From assembly GCA_016294075.1 (NCBI GenBank), contig JAEDCQ010000001.1:416631-480630 (forward strand): 64,000 nt of DNA. The letters are read 5' to 3'. A program made the translations under genes and the position numbers. Below, one piece after another: positions 34,389-45,700 of this stretch. Source of the DNA: Lachnospiraceae bacterium (GTDB lineage: Bacteria > Bacillota > Clostridia > Lachnospirales > Lachnospiraceae). The stretch's first letter is position 1. Each line of letters opens with the position of its first letter. The notes below the pieces were generated by a model. That model had not been told where the DNA came from and ran no database searches. It was given only the letters and a program-made list of their open reading frames with translations.

Positions 34389-34470
34389 ATTTGCGGTTAC
34401 GTTTATTGTCTATGTATGTCAAGGCTGCAAATACAACCAGTAAAAGTGTAAGCACTTCTAAAGTATTCAT
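34387..34470 (-). CDS. Hydrophobic holin-like peptide, probable type I toxin
   Basis: 27 codons (MNTLEVLTLLLVVFAALTYI, then DNKRNRK). A single membrane helix with a short basic tail is typical of the putative holin-like toxin family in Firmicutes elements. AGGAGG lies 5-9 nt before the ATG but is partly held in a perfect 8-bp hairpin (34479-34498), a known trait of type I toxin messages. A TATAAT box lies at 34543-34548 upstream. Overexpression would be expected to depolarise the membrane. Too short for standard gene calling. Confidence 0.7.
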   Translation of the reverse strand: MNTLEVLTLLLVVFAALTYIDNKRNRK

Positions 34471-34478
34471 ACCGACCT

Positions 34479-34498
34479 CCTTTCTGTTTCCAGAAAGG
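34479..34498 (-). promoter_or_regulatory. SD-masking hairpin of the toxin mRNA
   Basis: CCTTTCTG (34479-34486) and CAGAAAGG (34491-34498) pair perfectly. On the message the second arm is AGAAAGG, the first half of the Shine-Dalgarno, so initiation is blocked until the fold opens. Confidence 0.65.
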
Positions 34499-34585
34499 AC
34501 AACCGCAAGACTATCCCTACTGCTCTAATCTGACTGAAAAACATTATATCATGTGGTGTCGAATTTTGCTAGTACCGACTCATAT

Positions 34586-34789
34586 TCATTCTGCCGCTTC
34601 CAGAAAAATTTCTGCAAATTCCTCATCGGTCATGTTCTGGAGCTTGCCTAACACCTGCTCTCCAAGCTCCTCCATATCGCTGTCCTCTATGTGCGGCATT
34701 ATCTGTCTGATCTGCCCAATCATATCCGTCCTGTTCTGTGTTTCAAACACACACATGAAATTGATTTCTTCTACTGTGAATTTACTCAT
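34586..34789 (-). CDS. TTRAP-like transposon-transfer assisting protein
   Basis: 67 residues. The pattern FTVEEINFMCVFETQNRTDM and MPHIEDSDMEELGEQVLGKL, ending in acidic residues, matches the TTRAP family (putative transposon-transfer assisting protein), which is found only in conjugative elements. Ribosome site GGGAGATG. Its start is within 5 bp of the ArdC-type gene's end. The exact job in transfer is unproven. Confidence 0.85.
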   Translation of the reverse strand: MSKFTVEEINFMCVFETQNRTDMIGQIRQIMPHIEDSDMEELGEQVLGKLQNMTDEEFAEIFLEAAE

Positions 34790-34793
34790 CTTC

Positions 34794-37700
34794 TTACATC
34801 TCCCTCTGTGATTTTTTCTCGGTTTCCTTTTCCGGTGAAGTACGTTCCGTCTTGTCCCTCTGCTCTATGACTGCCTTTTTCTCTGCCAGCTTCTCCTTTA
34901 TGGAAATTCTTCCTTTGGTCTGCTCCTGTTCCTTTTTCTCGGCTCCGTTGTTTAATACATTATCAATCATGTTGTAATTCTGTTCGGTAAGCTCCTCCAC
35001 CTTTGCAAGCGGCTTGTATTCTGCCAGCTTGTCAAGCAGCTCCTTTGCCCTTCTCGCAGTCTGAACCGCTTCGCTGTCATCAATCTCCACACCCTGTCCG
35101 AAAATGTCCGTAATGCCCTCTCTGACGCCTTCAGAAATGACCGCATTGAGAAAGTCATTCAGATACCAGGTATTTCCGTTTCTGATGTCCTCAGTGATAT
35201 TGGCAACCTGTGCTTCCCTGTCCTCAACCGTATCACGAAACTGATAGGTGTCATAATCGTAGGAAAACTGGTCTATCTGAGAAGCAAGGATAGCCGCCTG
35301 CCACTTCTCCAGTGAACCACGCACCTCAATGTCCGGCAACTTGTCAATCAGCTCCTCTATAACCTCGATTGCTTTCGGATCGTCTGTTATGTCCGGTACA
35401 TAATCCAAGACCTCCAGATCAATGACCTTGCCGGAGAGAATATCCATTTCCACGTCCTCATAACGCTCAGTTCCCTCAGTGTGTATGTTAATGCCGATGC
35501 TCGGAATCCCGTTCATGCGCTCCGGTGGTATGCTTTTCCACACAGCGATTGCTTCCTCCACGCTTGCGATATTCTCATGGAACTCTCCCAGACTGTGAAA
35601 TTCGCCGCACTCTGCAACCGTTAAGGTAACGGTTTTCTCCGGTATAACTTCCACAGCAGGTGCTTTCTGCATTGCCTGTTTCTCTGCAAGATAACTCTCC
35701 ACTCCCGGAAGATAAGTTGCAAGTGTTCCGGTCTTGCCCTCTGTGATAGGATTGATGTCAACCTTTATGCCGCCGATCATAAGACCGTCCTCATTAAAGG
35801 CATTGAACAGAGTATCTTCATGCTCCCTGCCCTTATACTCCACAACCACATCCAGATCGGAGTCTGCTTTTTCCAGACCTCTGCATCTGCTTCCGGACAC
35901 CACCACATCCACAAGCTCAACATCTATCTCATACTCGTCAATCTTGGATTGCAGATATGCCCATACCGTCTGCTCTATTTCGTCCTGTTTCTGTCCGTTG
36001 ATCCCGTTAAATAATTGCTCTGTCTTTGCCTTGAAATCAGCAACAACACTGTCTGCTTCCGGTGCTTCTGCCCGTATACGCTCATTTAACTGCTCACGCT
36101 CCACCGCTTCTGTTTTCTCCATAAGCTCCTCATAGTCCACCGGAATACGCTTATCCTGTTCTGACAGTCCAAAGTCCTCCAGCACGTCCTTTAATGCCGC
36201 ATGAATGGAAATGTCAGGATTGTCATACACACCACCGTCAATCAGCCTGTAATCCGCATCAAAAACAGAATAATCATAGCCCTCCGTACAGGTCTGTATG
36301 CAGACAAATTTATCTTTTATGGAAAATGCCATCTGCTCCGGCTCCTTTACCTCAAAATACGGATTGTCCCACTCCGTAATCGGTACATTTTCTTCGATGT
36401 GCTTTTGGTTTGCAGTAGGCATTAACTTTTCCATCTTTCCTTGTTCATAGAGCGTATCAAACCGGCTCATATAAAGGGAAATATCATCAAGACCGCCCTG
36501 TTTTAACTGATGTTCAAAACGCTGCTTCACAAAGTCTTTCACTTCCTCCGGTGTCATATCCCGGTGTACTCTTACCTTGTCGATGCCGATACTGTCACTC
36601 AACATCTGCAAATCGTCCATGAAATGCTTACTTTCCTTTGCTTCACTGCTGTGGGTAAAATCAAGGGACAGGACATTTTCGTTATTCCTTACATGGATCA
36701 CATCAAATTCAATGCCATGTACACTGACACCAAAGGTTGTCCTTGCCTTGTCATCGCTGTACTGTGCATCCTTGCCACGATAAGCCTGAAATGCTTCCAT
36801 TGCTCCAGAAATGCTGTCAAAACGCTCCAGCTTGCTCATTTCCGAGCTGTTCTCTGCCCATGTGCTTAAATCGGCAATGACGTAATAGGATACCTTGTCA
36901 TTTTCTATATCCATGTACTTCTGAAGCTGTCTTGCTTCCATGATGCGCTCAAGCTGTGCCCTTCCGTTTACCATGTAGGAACCGATGTTATTTTCCTTGT
37001 TGAAAGGCATATTCGCCATTTCCCGCTCTGCTTCATAAAGGGCAGCCGCAGTTTCCTCATAGGTATCGTAATGCACTCCTGCAGGTGTGATGTCCTTGAT
37101 CTGGTTCTGCAAATGCAAAAGCCTGAAATCCCCGTCCGCATACGGATCGTCAATGGCAAAGTAATTCTGTTCCAAGTCAAGCGTACTGACCTCACGCCAT
37201 TCGTTGTAATTGACGAGGAACACTTCATTTTCCCTGTCCGGTTCAACGTCTGCGTGTTCCTTTGCAATCTCCGAAAGAATCTCCGCTGTTTCATCAATGA
37301 CCGAAGTCTGTTCTTTTGTATGCTCTGCCATAAGCTCCTTTGTAAACTCCGGCACTTCCCTGTAACCAAAGGAATCCACATAATGGCTTGTGTTCTCCCC
37401 GTTATGATGAAGCACCACCACATCACTGACAGAAAGGGAATGTCCCCTAAAGTCTGCCGGGCGATCTATATTAAAGCGGGTGTAAATATCTTCAAGGCTT
37501 GTGCCCTCCTCTAACGGTGCGGTATAAAGCAGATCATAATTCTCCTTTGTGACCGCAATGCCCTTGCTTTCAAGATAGTCCATTCCCATAAAGTGAATGT
37601 CACTTGCTTCCTCTGTATCTTTGAGCTGATATATGCCAAATCTGTCCTCGCTGCCAAACAAAAGCTGTGCTTCCCTGTTTGCAGGACTTTCCTCTAACTC

Positions 37701-39671
37701 CTGTTTCATACTCTGGTGTTCCAGATAGGCACTCCAATCGTCCTTTTCCACGCCGAAAATGCCCTCATGCTCCTTTAATTCTTCCAAATCTTCAATGAGC
37801 GTTTCGGAACCGTCCTCATGGAGCTGATACACAGCCACATCTTCCCCGAAAAGCTCCGTTGCCTTATCCTTTGTCAAAGGCAGCATTTCATTCCAGGAAT
37901 AACCATACTCATGCATCTCAGAAAGACCTATCATGCCATCCGGAAGTGCATCAATCTCCGCCTGTGCATCTATGACAGGAAGCGCTTCATTGACAGGCTG
38001 ATTTTCTATCATGTATGCAAGTTTCTCCGCCAATTCTCTTGTCTTTTCCATGTCATCGAGCTTGTAATTGTAATTCACAATCAGATTTCTCTCATCATCC
38101 GTAAAGACTGTTGCCCCATGCTCCATGCGGTTGATAAGGTTCTCTGCCTGCTGTATGGCAGATAATTCCGTTGATGCACTCACGCCTGTATCTGCATCGT
38201 ATGCAAAATCAAAAAACTGCGGTGCGTGTTCATTCAGTCCGGCACTGGAACTAATCAAAGTCATTTCTGCCCCATGTTCTTTCAGATACGCATTATAATC
38301 TCCGTCCCATTCATTCTCATTAAGCAGAGCCATATCATAAAGCAGCTTTTTAACTTCGTCCGGGGACATATTTGTGATTTTGGAAATCTCCCATTCACTT
38401 CCCATCGAACCGGAGAATTTTACCACTACATCTCCGGCGGCAACAGACTCCATTGCTCTATCATAGATTTCCTTTCGTTCTTTCATATCCACAAGCTCCT
38501 CTGTGTCGGTATTGTAACGGACATCAAGGTGGTATTCTCCAAATTCTTTTGTATCTTCATTGGCAATCTCGGTAGTCCATGCCCCTTTGCTCTCCAGATA
38601 TGCTTGAATACTCAGCTTATCGTCCTCACTCATGGCTGAAAGAACGTCCATAAGCTCCTGTCTGTCCATGCCCACAACACTCACAAGACTGTATTTTGTC
38701 AGATCATCATTCTGTATCAGAAGAATACTCTCCTTATTCTGTTCCTGCTCCACTGCCCTGTCCTTCTGTAACTCTGCTAATCTGTCCTCAATGCCTGTGA
38801 TCAGCTCCGAAGCGGTCTTTCGTATGGTATCAAGGGAAGATTTCAGTTCTTTCATATCCCGGTCACTGCTCCATCCAGCGATATACCCAAAGGAATAGTC
38901 CGAGGTATCAATACCGAAGTGCTGGCACACCGTATAGGCGACACTCTCTGCTTCCACTTCCTTTGTGTTGCGGTCTTTGTCTAAGACCGCATCTATATCC
39001 TGATTCCGTTCCCGGTCATGAAGCTTTGCGTGTGCCACCTCATGGATAGCGGTCTTTACGGTCTGACTCTGGCTCATGCCCTCCTGTATGGCAATCCGGT
39101 GGTCTGTGGTATGGAAATATCCCTTTGCCTCCCCTTCTATATCTTCATAGATAATGGGAACCGGGGAAACCTCCGTAAGTGCCTGCATAAAGTCCTCGTA
39201 GTCCTCCACACTTCCCGAAAGCTCATTTACCCCTATATCCGGCAGTTCCTTTCCGTCCGTCTGTGACACATCAAAAACCGGAACCACACGAAAGGCGGGT
39301 ATCTTAATCTCCACTTCCTCCGTAATGGGCATTCCGTTCTTGTCAAGCATGATCTCTCCTGTTACCGGATCAAGTTTCTCCTGTTCTTCCTTAATCTTGT
39401 ACGGTGCCGGGGCAAGGATACGGATACCCTTTTCCCCTTTTTTAACGTGCCTGTCAAAATTCTTCTGCCAAGCCTTGAATCCGGCCACTAACGTAGCGTC
39501 AGGCTTTTGCATTGCAATTAACATGGTGTTGTTAAAGCTATAATTATGGAATTTTGACATGGTATTCAGATAGGTCTTGTACTTCTCGCTTTCAAAAAGC
39601 TCCTTGATACCCTGCTCCAGCTTCTCCGTTATTTCCTGTACTTTCTGTTTTTCTGTTTTCGCATCTGCCAT
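34794..39671 (-). CDS. ArdC/YodL/nucleotidyltransferase polyvalent protein
   Basis: 1625 residues. Residues 1-130 are the ArdC-type single-strand-DNA-binding domain (YSFNNTMLIAMQKPDATLVA, WQKNFDRHVKKGEKGIRI). A zinc metallopeptidase motif HEVAH follows at 210-214. About 675-790 is a YodL domain (FNIDRPADFRGHSLSVSDVV). Near 1255-1275 there is a nucleotidyltransferase motif (SGSRCRGLEKADSDLDVVVE), with the two aspartates. Other long stretches are polyvalent-protein domains of unknown role. The C-terminal tail GRISIKEKLAEKK recurs in two further ICE proteins. These proteins are thought to enter the recipient with the DNA and protect it from restriction; the enzymatic roles are inference. Ribosome site AAGGAGG. 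Confidence 0.85.
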   Translation of the reverse strand: MADAKTEKQKVQEITEKLEQGIKELFESEKYKTYLNTMSKFHNYSFNNTMLIAMQKPDATLVAGFKAWQKNFDRHVKKGEKGIRILAPAPYKIKEEQEKLDPVTGEIMLDKNGMPITEEVEIKIPAFRVVPVFDVSQTDGKELPDIGVNELSGSVEDYEDFMQALTEVSPVPIIYEDIEGEAKGYFHTTDHRIAIQEGMSQSQTVKTAIHEVAHAKLHDRERNQDIDAVLDKDRNTKEVEAESVAYTVCQHFGIDTSDYSFGYIAGWSSDRDMKELKSSLDTIRKTASELITGIEDRLAELQKDRAVEQEQNKESILLIQNDDLTKYSLVSVVGMDRQELMDVLSAMSEDDKLSIQAYLESKGAWTTEIANEDTKEFGEYHLDVRYNTDTEELVDMKERKEIYDRAMESVAAGDVVVKFSGSMGSEWEISKITNMSPDEVKKLLYDMALLNENEWDGDYNAYLKEHGAEMTLISSSAGLNEHAPQFFDFAYDADTGVSASTELSAIQQAENLINRMEHGATVFTDDERNLIVNYNYKLDDMEKTRELAEKLAYMIENQPVNEALPVIDAQAEIDALPDGMIGLSEMHEYGYSWNEMLPLTKDKATELFGEDVAVYQLHEDGSETLIEDLEELKEHEGIFGVEKDDWSAYLEHQSMKQELEESPANREAQLLFGSEDRFGIYQLKDTEEASDIHFMGMDYLESKGIAVTKENYDLLYTAPLEEGTSLEDIYTRFNIDRPADFRGHSLSVSDVVVLHHNGENTSHYVDSFGYREVPEFTKELMAEHTKEQTSVIDETAEILSEIAKEHADVEPDRENEVFLVNYNEWREVSTLDLEQNYFAIDDPYADGDFRLLHLQNQIKDITPAGVHYDTYEETAAALYEAEREMANMPFNKENNIGSYMVNGRAQLERIMEARQLQKYMDIENDKVSYYVIADLSTWAENSSEMSKLERFDSISGAMEAFQAYRGKDAQYSDDKARTTFGVSVHGIEFDVIHVRNNENVLSLDFTHSSEAKESKHFMDDLQMLSDSIGIDKVRVHRDMTPEEVKDFVKQRFEHQLKQGGLDDISLYMSRFDTLYEQGKMEKLMPTANQKHIEENVPITEWDNPYFEVKEPEQMAFSIKDKFVCIQTCTEGYDYSVFDADYRLIDGGVYDNPDISIHAALKDVLEDFGLSEQDKRIPVDYEELMEKTEAVEREQLNERIRAEAPEADSVVADFKAKTEQLFNGINGQKQDEIEQTVWAYLQSKIDEYEIDVELVDVVVSGSRCRGLEKADSDLDVVVEYKGREHEDTLFNAFNEDGLMIGGIKVDINPITEGKTGTLATYLPGVESYLAEKQAMQKAPAVEVIPEKTVTLTVAECGEFHSLGEFHENIASVEEAIAVWKSIPPERMNGIPSIGINIHTEGTERYEDVEMDILSGKVIDLEVLDYVPDITDDPKAIEVIEELIDKLPDIEVRGSLEKWQAAILASQIDQFSYDYDTYQFRDTVEDREAQVANITEDIRNGNTWYLNDFLNAVISEGVREGITDIFGQGVEIDDSEAVQTARRAKELLDKLAEYKPLAKVEELTEQNYNMIDNVLNNGAEKKEQEQTKGRISIKEKLAEKKAVIEQRDKTERTSPEKETEKKSQREM

Positions 39672-39694
39672 TGTATGTCCTCCTTATCATAAAA

Positions 39695-39726
39695 ACAGGA
39701 AAAAGCAGATAGATTGCTACCTGCTC
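39695..39726 (-). terminator. Terminator/attenuator between the two large genes
   Basis: AGCAGATAG (39704-39712) pairs with CTACCTGCT (39717-39725), followed on the minus strand by T-rich sequence. It lies between the helicase gene's stop and the next start, so it should reduce readthrough into the ArdC-type gene. Confidence 0.6.
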
Positions 39727-39739
39727 TTTCCGTAAAACT

Positions 39740-42700
39740 TTATAAACTTTCTTCTTTTCCTTTGCTCTTTGTTACTTCCGGTTTCTCCGGTATCTTCTGA
39801 TCGGAAATTTTCTGCCTCATCTCGGCAAGTTTCTCCTTAACGGATACCCGCCCTCTGGAACCGTCTGCTAACATCCGCTCCTTGTCATGCTCTGCGATAC
39901 GTTCCGACATAAGAAAACTTGCAACAGGCTTTAACGGTTCCTCAGCCACCGCCTGTATATCTTCCGCCCTGTCCGGCTCACCCTCCTGTGCCTGTGCGCT
40001 CTGCTCTCCGTTTTCGTCCTCCGGCTCATCATCGCCCATATCCAGCGCATTATCGCCTTTTTCGTCCATGTTGAGAAGCGCATTTAACTCAGCAAGGCGC
40101 TCTAGTTTCTCCGCCAGTTCCTGCTCCTGTGCAAAAGGTTTTGTGACTTCCACCTTTGCAGTTTCAAGCTGGTGTTCCACATTGGAAAGCTTCTGCTCCA
40201 CATCTGCCATTTTCCCGGTCATTCCCTCTAAAGCATTTGATAGTCTTTGCAGATTTCCAAACGGATCGGCTCCGATTTCCACCTCATGGCTCAGACTTCC
40301 TTTTAAGCTGATCGTAAACTTGGAGAAGAACGAGTCAAAAGACACGCTCATCTTAAAGCCCTGATATTCTCCGATTGTGACCGCCATGTTTGGCTGTTTG
40401 GCACTCCGGCACATATCAATCAACGCCGCACCCGCTTCCTTTTTGTCCGTATAGGTACGGTTGCCTATCTTCATGAAAAAATCGTCCTTATCCTCAGGCT
40501 TATGCGCCGCATAGGTCTGAATGTCCGCCCGGTATCCCTCAAGCCTTTCTTTTAAGGCTGTAATCTGCATCGGGTAATGCTTTGCGATATTGTCCTCCAG
40601 ACGGTAACGCTGGCTTGTGTGGTTAGCCTTTAAGAGCTTCAGCTTTGACACCTGTATATCCAAGTCCATCTTCTCCTTAATATACGGGTTTCCGGTTGCA
40701 AGTGCCTTGACCTCTGCATAAGAAAGCGCCGCTTCGTCAATGTCCTCACAGGAACGTACCGGGGACTTGCTCGTCATGATCTGCCCGATAAACTTCTGCT
40801 TGTTCTCAATGAGCTGCCATGAATAGCTGTCGAAAGTTCCTTCCGTCACATACCGGAAAATCTTGACCTTATCATTCATATTGCCCTGTCGTAAAATACG
40901 ACCTTCCTGCTGTTCAATATCGGACGGACGCCAGGGCACATCCAAATGGTGTAATGCAATCAGTCTGTCCTGTACGTTGGTTCCGGCTCCCATTTTGGCA
41001 GTAGAACCCAATAAAAAACGAACCTGTCCGCTTCTTACCTTTGCAAACAGCTCCGCTTTTCTTTTCTCCGTATTGGCATCATGGATAAATGCGATTTCTT
41101 CCGGTGGGACACCCTTTTCTATCAGTTTGTTGCGAATGTCCTCATAAACATTGAATGTACCATCTCCTTTCGGTGTCGATAAGTCACAAAAGATAAGCTG
41201 TGCCGACTTCTGTTCCTTTGTTTCCTCCCAAATTTCAAATGCCTTGTCCACACAGGTGGTGGCTTTGGAATTATCCTCATCGGGAAGCATATCGTTGATC
41301 AAACGCTGGTCTAATGCAAGTTTTCTTCCGTCATTCGTGATTTTGAGCATATTGTCAACGTGTGGTTCTACCTTCCTATCACGAACAGCTTCCGCACGAT
41401 CCGCAAGGGACTGTACCATTTCTTTCTGGTACTCGCTCGGCTTTAACACAACATTTTCGTACTCTGCTTCCGGTACAGGAAGCTTTAGCATATCCGGTGT
41501 CTGAATATCCGCACTTTCCTTGAAAAGTGAAATCAGCTCCGGCAGATTGAAGAACTTGGCAAACCTTGTCTTTGCCCGGTAGCCGGTTCCCTCCGGTGCA
41601 AGCTCTATGGCTGTCTGCGTTTCTCCGAAAGTAGCCGCCCAACTGTCGAAATTGCCAAGACCGAGTTTCTGGAGCGTATTGTATTGCAGATAGCGCATAT
41701 TCGTATAAAGCTCCGTCATACTGTTAGAAATTGGTGTACCTGTGGCAAAGGTAATGCCCTTGCCGCCTGTCAGCTCGTCCATGTACTGACACTTTGCAAA
41801 CATATCCGAAGACTTCTGTGCTTCTGTCTGTGCAATACCCGCCACGTTCCGCATCTTGGTGTATAAGAAAAGGTTCTTATAATTGTGGCTCTCATCTACA
41901 AACAGCCTGTCAACGCCTAATTGTTCAAAGGTTACTACGTTGTCCTTGCGGGAAGTATCGTTCAATCGGCTCAGCCTTGCGTTTAATGATTTTTTTGTCT
42001 TTTCCATCTGTTTAATGGTGTAACGCTCGCCCTTTTCCGCCTTGACCGCTTCGATTGCCATTTCTATTTCCGTTATCTGCCGCTCAATCATGGCAGCCTG
42101 TCTTTCCATTGAAAGCGGTATCTTTTCAAACTGCGTATGCCCGATAATGACCGCATCATAATCCCCGGTTGCAATACGGGAACAGAATTTCTTCCGGTTG
42201 GCAGGCTCAAAATCTTTTTTTGTGGCAGCTAAAATATTTGCACCCGGATACAGGCGCAGGAAATCACTCGCCCACTGCTCTGTTAAATGGTTCGGTACGA
42301 CAAATAAGCTCTTTTGGCAAAGCCCTAACCGCTTGCTCTCCATTGCTGCAGCAATCATTTCAAAGGTCTTACCTGCACCCACGCAATGGGCAAGCAGGGT
42401 ATTATCGCCGTAAAGCTGATGTGCCACCGCATTAAGCTGATGCGGTCTTAATGTAATGTCCGGTGTCATGCCCGGAAACTTTAGGTGGGAACCGTCATAC
42501 TCTCTCGGTCTGGTGGAATTGAAAAGCTCGTTGTACTTGGCACACAAAGTCTGTCTGCGCTCCGGATCACGAAATACCCAGTCCCTAAAGGCTTCCCTGA
42601 TAGCTTCCTGTTTCTGACTGGCAAGTGTGGTTTCCTTTTTGTTAAGAACTCTCTTTTCTTTTCCATCTTCCTCAATCGTATCAAAAATACGAGTATCACG

Positions 42701-45700
42701 AAGGTTTAAGGAATCCTCCAGAATACGGTAGGCATTTGCCCGGCTCGTTCCGTATGTCATGTTGACAAGTGAATTGCCACGATCCGCATTTTTGCCCTTT
42801 ACGTTCCACTGTCCTGTCACATCGGAATACTGCACCCCGACAAGGTTGCGGTCAAAGAGGTAATCCGGTGTTTCAAAGGTTTCCCGCATGAAATCCTCGA
42901 TGTACTTCGGATCTATCCATGTGGCACCGATACGCACCTCAATCTCGCTTGCATCAAGCTCCTTGGGCTGAACGCCCTCAAGGGCTGTGACATTGATTGC
43001 AAACTCCGGACGGTTCTCTGCAAAAATCCTTGCGGTTGCCAGCTTCTCCCTGACATTGCCGCTTAAATACTCGTCTGCGGTTTCCCACTTTTCTGTGACC
43101 GGATTCTGGAAAATGATTCCGGCAAGTTCCTTTGCCACATCTTCCTCGCTTTTTCCCGTAAGCTCCGACATATAGGCTAGGTCTACCCTTGCCCTTTCCC
43201 CTAATGACACCGCCAGTGCTTCACTTGCGGTATCCACGCTTGTAACAACTTCTGCCTTTTTAATGGTTCGCTTGGAAAACATATCCGCCTTGCCTTTGAA
43301 GTTGCCCTCATCGTCTAATTTCTCCAATGAACAAAGCAGACAATAGCTTGAGTCCTGATTAAACGCTCTCTTATTGGTCTGTGAATTGATCAGACCGTAT
43401 TTCTTGGAAAACGCATCATACAGCTCATTAAGCTCTGCCTGCTTGCTTTTAATCATATCTTCCGGATATTCATTCAACTGATAGTCAATCACCTCCTGTG
43501 TACAGTCACGAATCTGTACCATGCCTTTCATACGTTGCTCCATCGTTTCTGATACATCCACAGGCTTCATAATGGAATTTTCCCGGTAATACACCCTCTC
43601 GTCCACGATAGTGTAACTGTAATTCTTAACGCTCGGATCGGCGGGAATTGCTTCTCTTGTCAGCTCATCGTCAAGCTCATCAAACTCTACCTCGTCAATG
43701 CTTCCTTCGATATGGGATATAGCCTTTTCAAGCTGCTTGGATAGAGGAATGGCTGTATCCGGTGTACAGGTGGCTTCCATGCCAAACTGCCCGCTGACCA
43801 TTTCCATTCTTCCCATGATCATCTCCGGGTGGTCTGCAAAATACTGGTTCATGGCTATGCCATCTTCATTTTCACAAAGATGCACCCAATCCGGCTCGAT
43901 GTCGATTACCCTGTCACGCTTCTTTAAGAAAAGAATGTCCGAAGTGACCTCCGTCCCTGCATTTTCCTTAAAGGCTGTGTTGGGAAGCCTGATCGCTCCA
44001 AGAAGCTCCGCTCTCTGTGCAAGGTACTTTCTGACTTCCGGACTTTTCTTATCCATTGTTCCCTTTGAGGTGACAAATGCCACTACGCCGCCCGGTCTGA
44101 CCTTATCTAAAGCTTTGGCGAAAAAGTAATCGTGTATGAGGAAGTTATGCTTATCATAGGCTCTGTCTGCCACCTTGTACTGACCGAAAGGCACGTTTCC
44201 GATTGCCACATCAAAGAAATCATTTGGATAGTCCGTCTTTTCAAAGCCTGTGATCTTCACATCGGCATTCGGGTATAGCTGTCTTGCAATTCTTCCGGTA
44301 ATTCCGTCCAGCTCCACACCATAAAGCCTGCTCTCCTGCATATTTTTCGGCAGCATACCGAAAAAGTTACCGATACCCATTGCCGGCTCTAAGATGTTGC
44401 CTTTTGAAAAGCCCATTCGTTCCATCGCATCATAAATCGCCTTGATGATCACAGGGCTTGTGTAGTGGGCATTTAAGGTGCTTTCCCTTGCTGAATCATA
44501 TTCCTCGGCTGACAACAGGCTCTTTAATTCCTGATATTCACTTGCCCAGTTCGCTTTGGTTTCATCAAAGGCATCGGCAAGACCACCCCAGCCTACATAT
44601 TTTGCTAAAATCTCCTGTTCTTCTGGTGTGGCAATACGGTTTTCGCCCTCAATCTTTTCAAGCGTTCTGATAGCTTCCACGTTCTGACGGAATTTTTCTT
44701 TTGCCGCAAAGCCTTTTCCGGCACTTTCCTCTGTTTCCGGAGCAATGTGGAAGTTGACTGCACCCGATTTGTCAATCTGTGGCTGTTCCTTTGGCGCTTC
44801 TGCTTCATTCTGCGGCTCTGGTTCGGCAATCACTTCACTTTCTTGCATTGGATTGGACAATTCTTCATTTTTCTGTTCATATTCACCCCATACTCTTTGG
44901 GAAACAGCAGAAAAATAAGGAGATTCTTCTTCCATAATGCTGAAGCGAATCTCCTCCATGTCCTCAAGGCTCTTTGCCCCGGCTATTTTATCATGGTACT
45001 TATAATATAATGCTTCCCTGCCAAGAATGCCCTCCAATCGTGCCAGTTCAGGTTCCGGCATACGTTCCCAAATATCATCCTTCTCCGTATGAATGGTAAA
45101 GCCTTCTCCGTCATCATGGTACTCAAGCGTATATTGCAGCTTATCATGTTCTCCACGAATATCACACTCAAAATCATAGACTGTTGTTCGTGTACCTCTG
45201 ATATATTCCCGGTCTATCAATACAAGGTTTTGAACATCATCCGCAGTCAAAGGCTGTTCTTCTTCCTGCTCTATGGAAGGCTCGCCCTCATAACGTGACG
45301 CATACTGTCTGGCATCCTTTAACAAACCGTCCATCTCCAGAGCTTTTTCTGTCTCGCCGCTGATTGTCTGCATCATTACATAGTCTGCCGCTTCTGCAAA
45401 AAGGAAATCATAGACCTCTTTTCCCTCCAAAGCTCGCTCATCGTCAGCAATCGTGACCGCCTGTGTTTCCTCGTTCCAGCCAACCACATCTTTCCGGTCT
45501 AATGCTCCGCAGATTTTAACCACAGCCGACATTTCAGACAGCCTTTCATTTAACTGATCTATGTCTGCTTTCCCGGTTTCCGGTGCTGTTGGTTCTCCTT
45601 CAGCAACAGTTCCTGTTTCTCTATCTAATTCCTGATTGGTTACACCATGCTCCAACTTCTCCTGTTCTTTTTGCATGGCTTTCTCTGCCTGTTCCTGTTT

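Noticed and set aside
34187..34528. Plus-strand 113-codon frame after the relaxase
   Set aside because: It runs through a terminator, a consensus promoter and antisense to the small toxin, has no ribosome site and no protein-like pattern.
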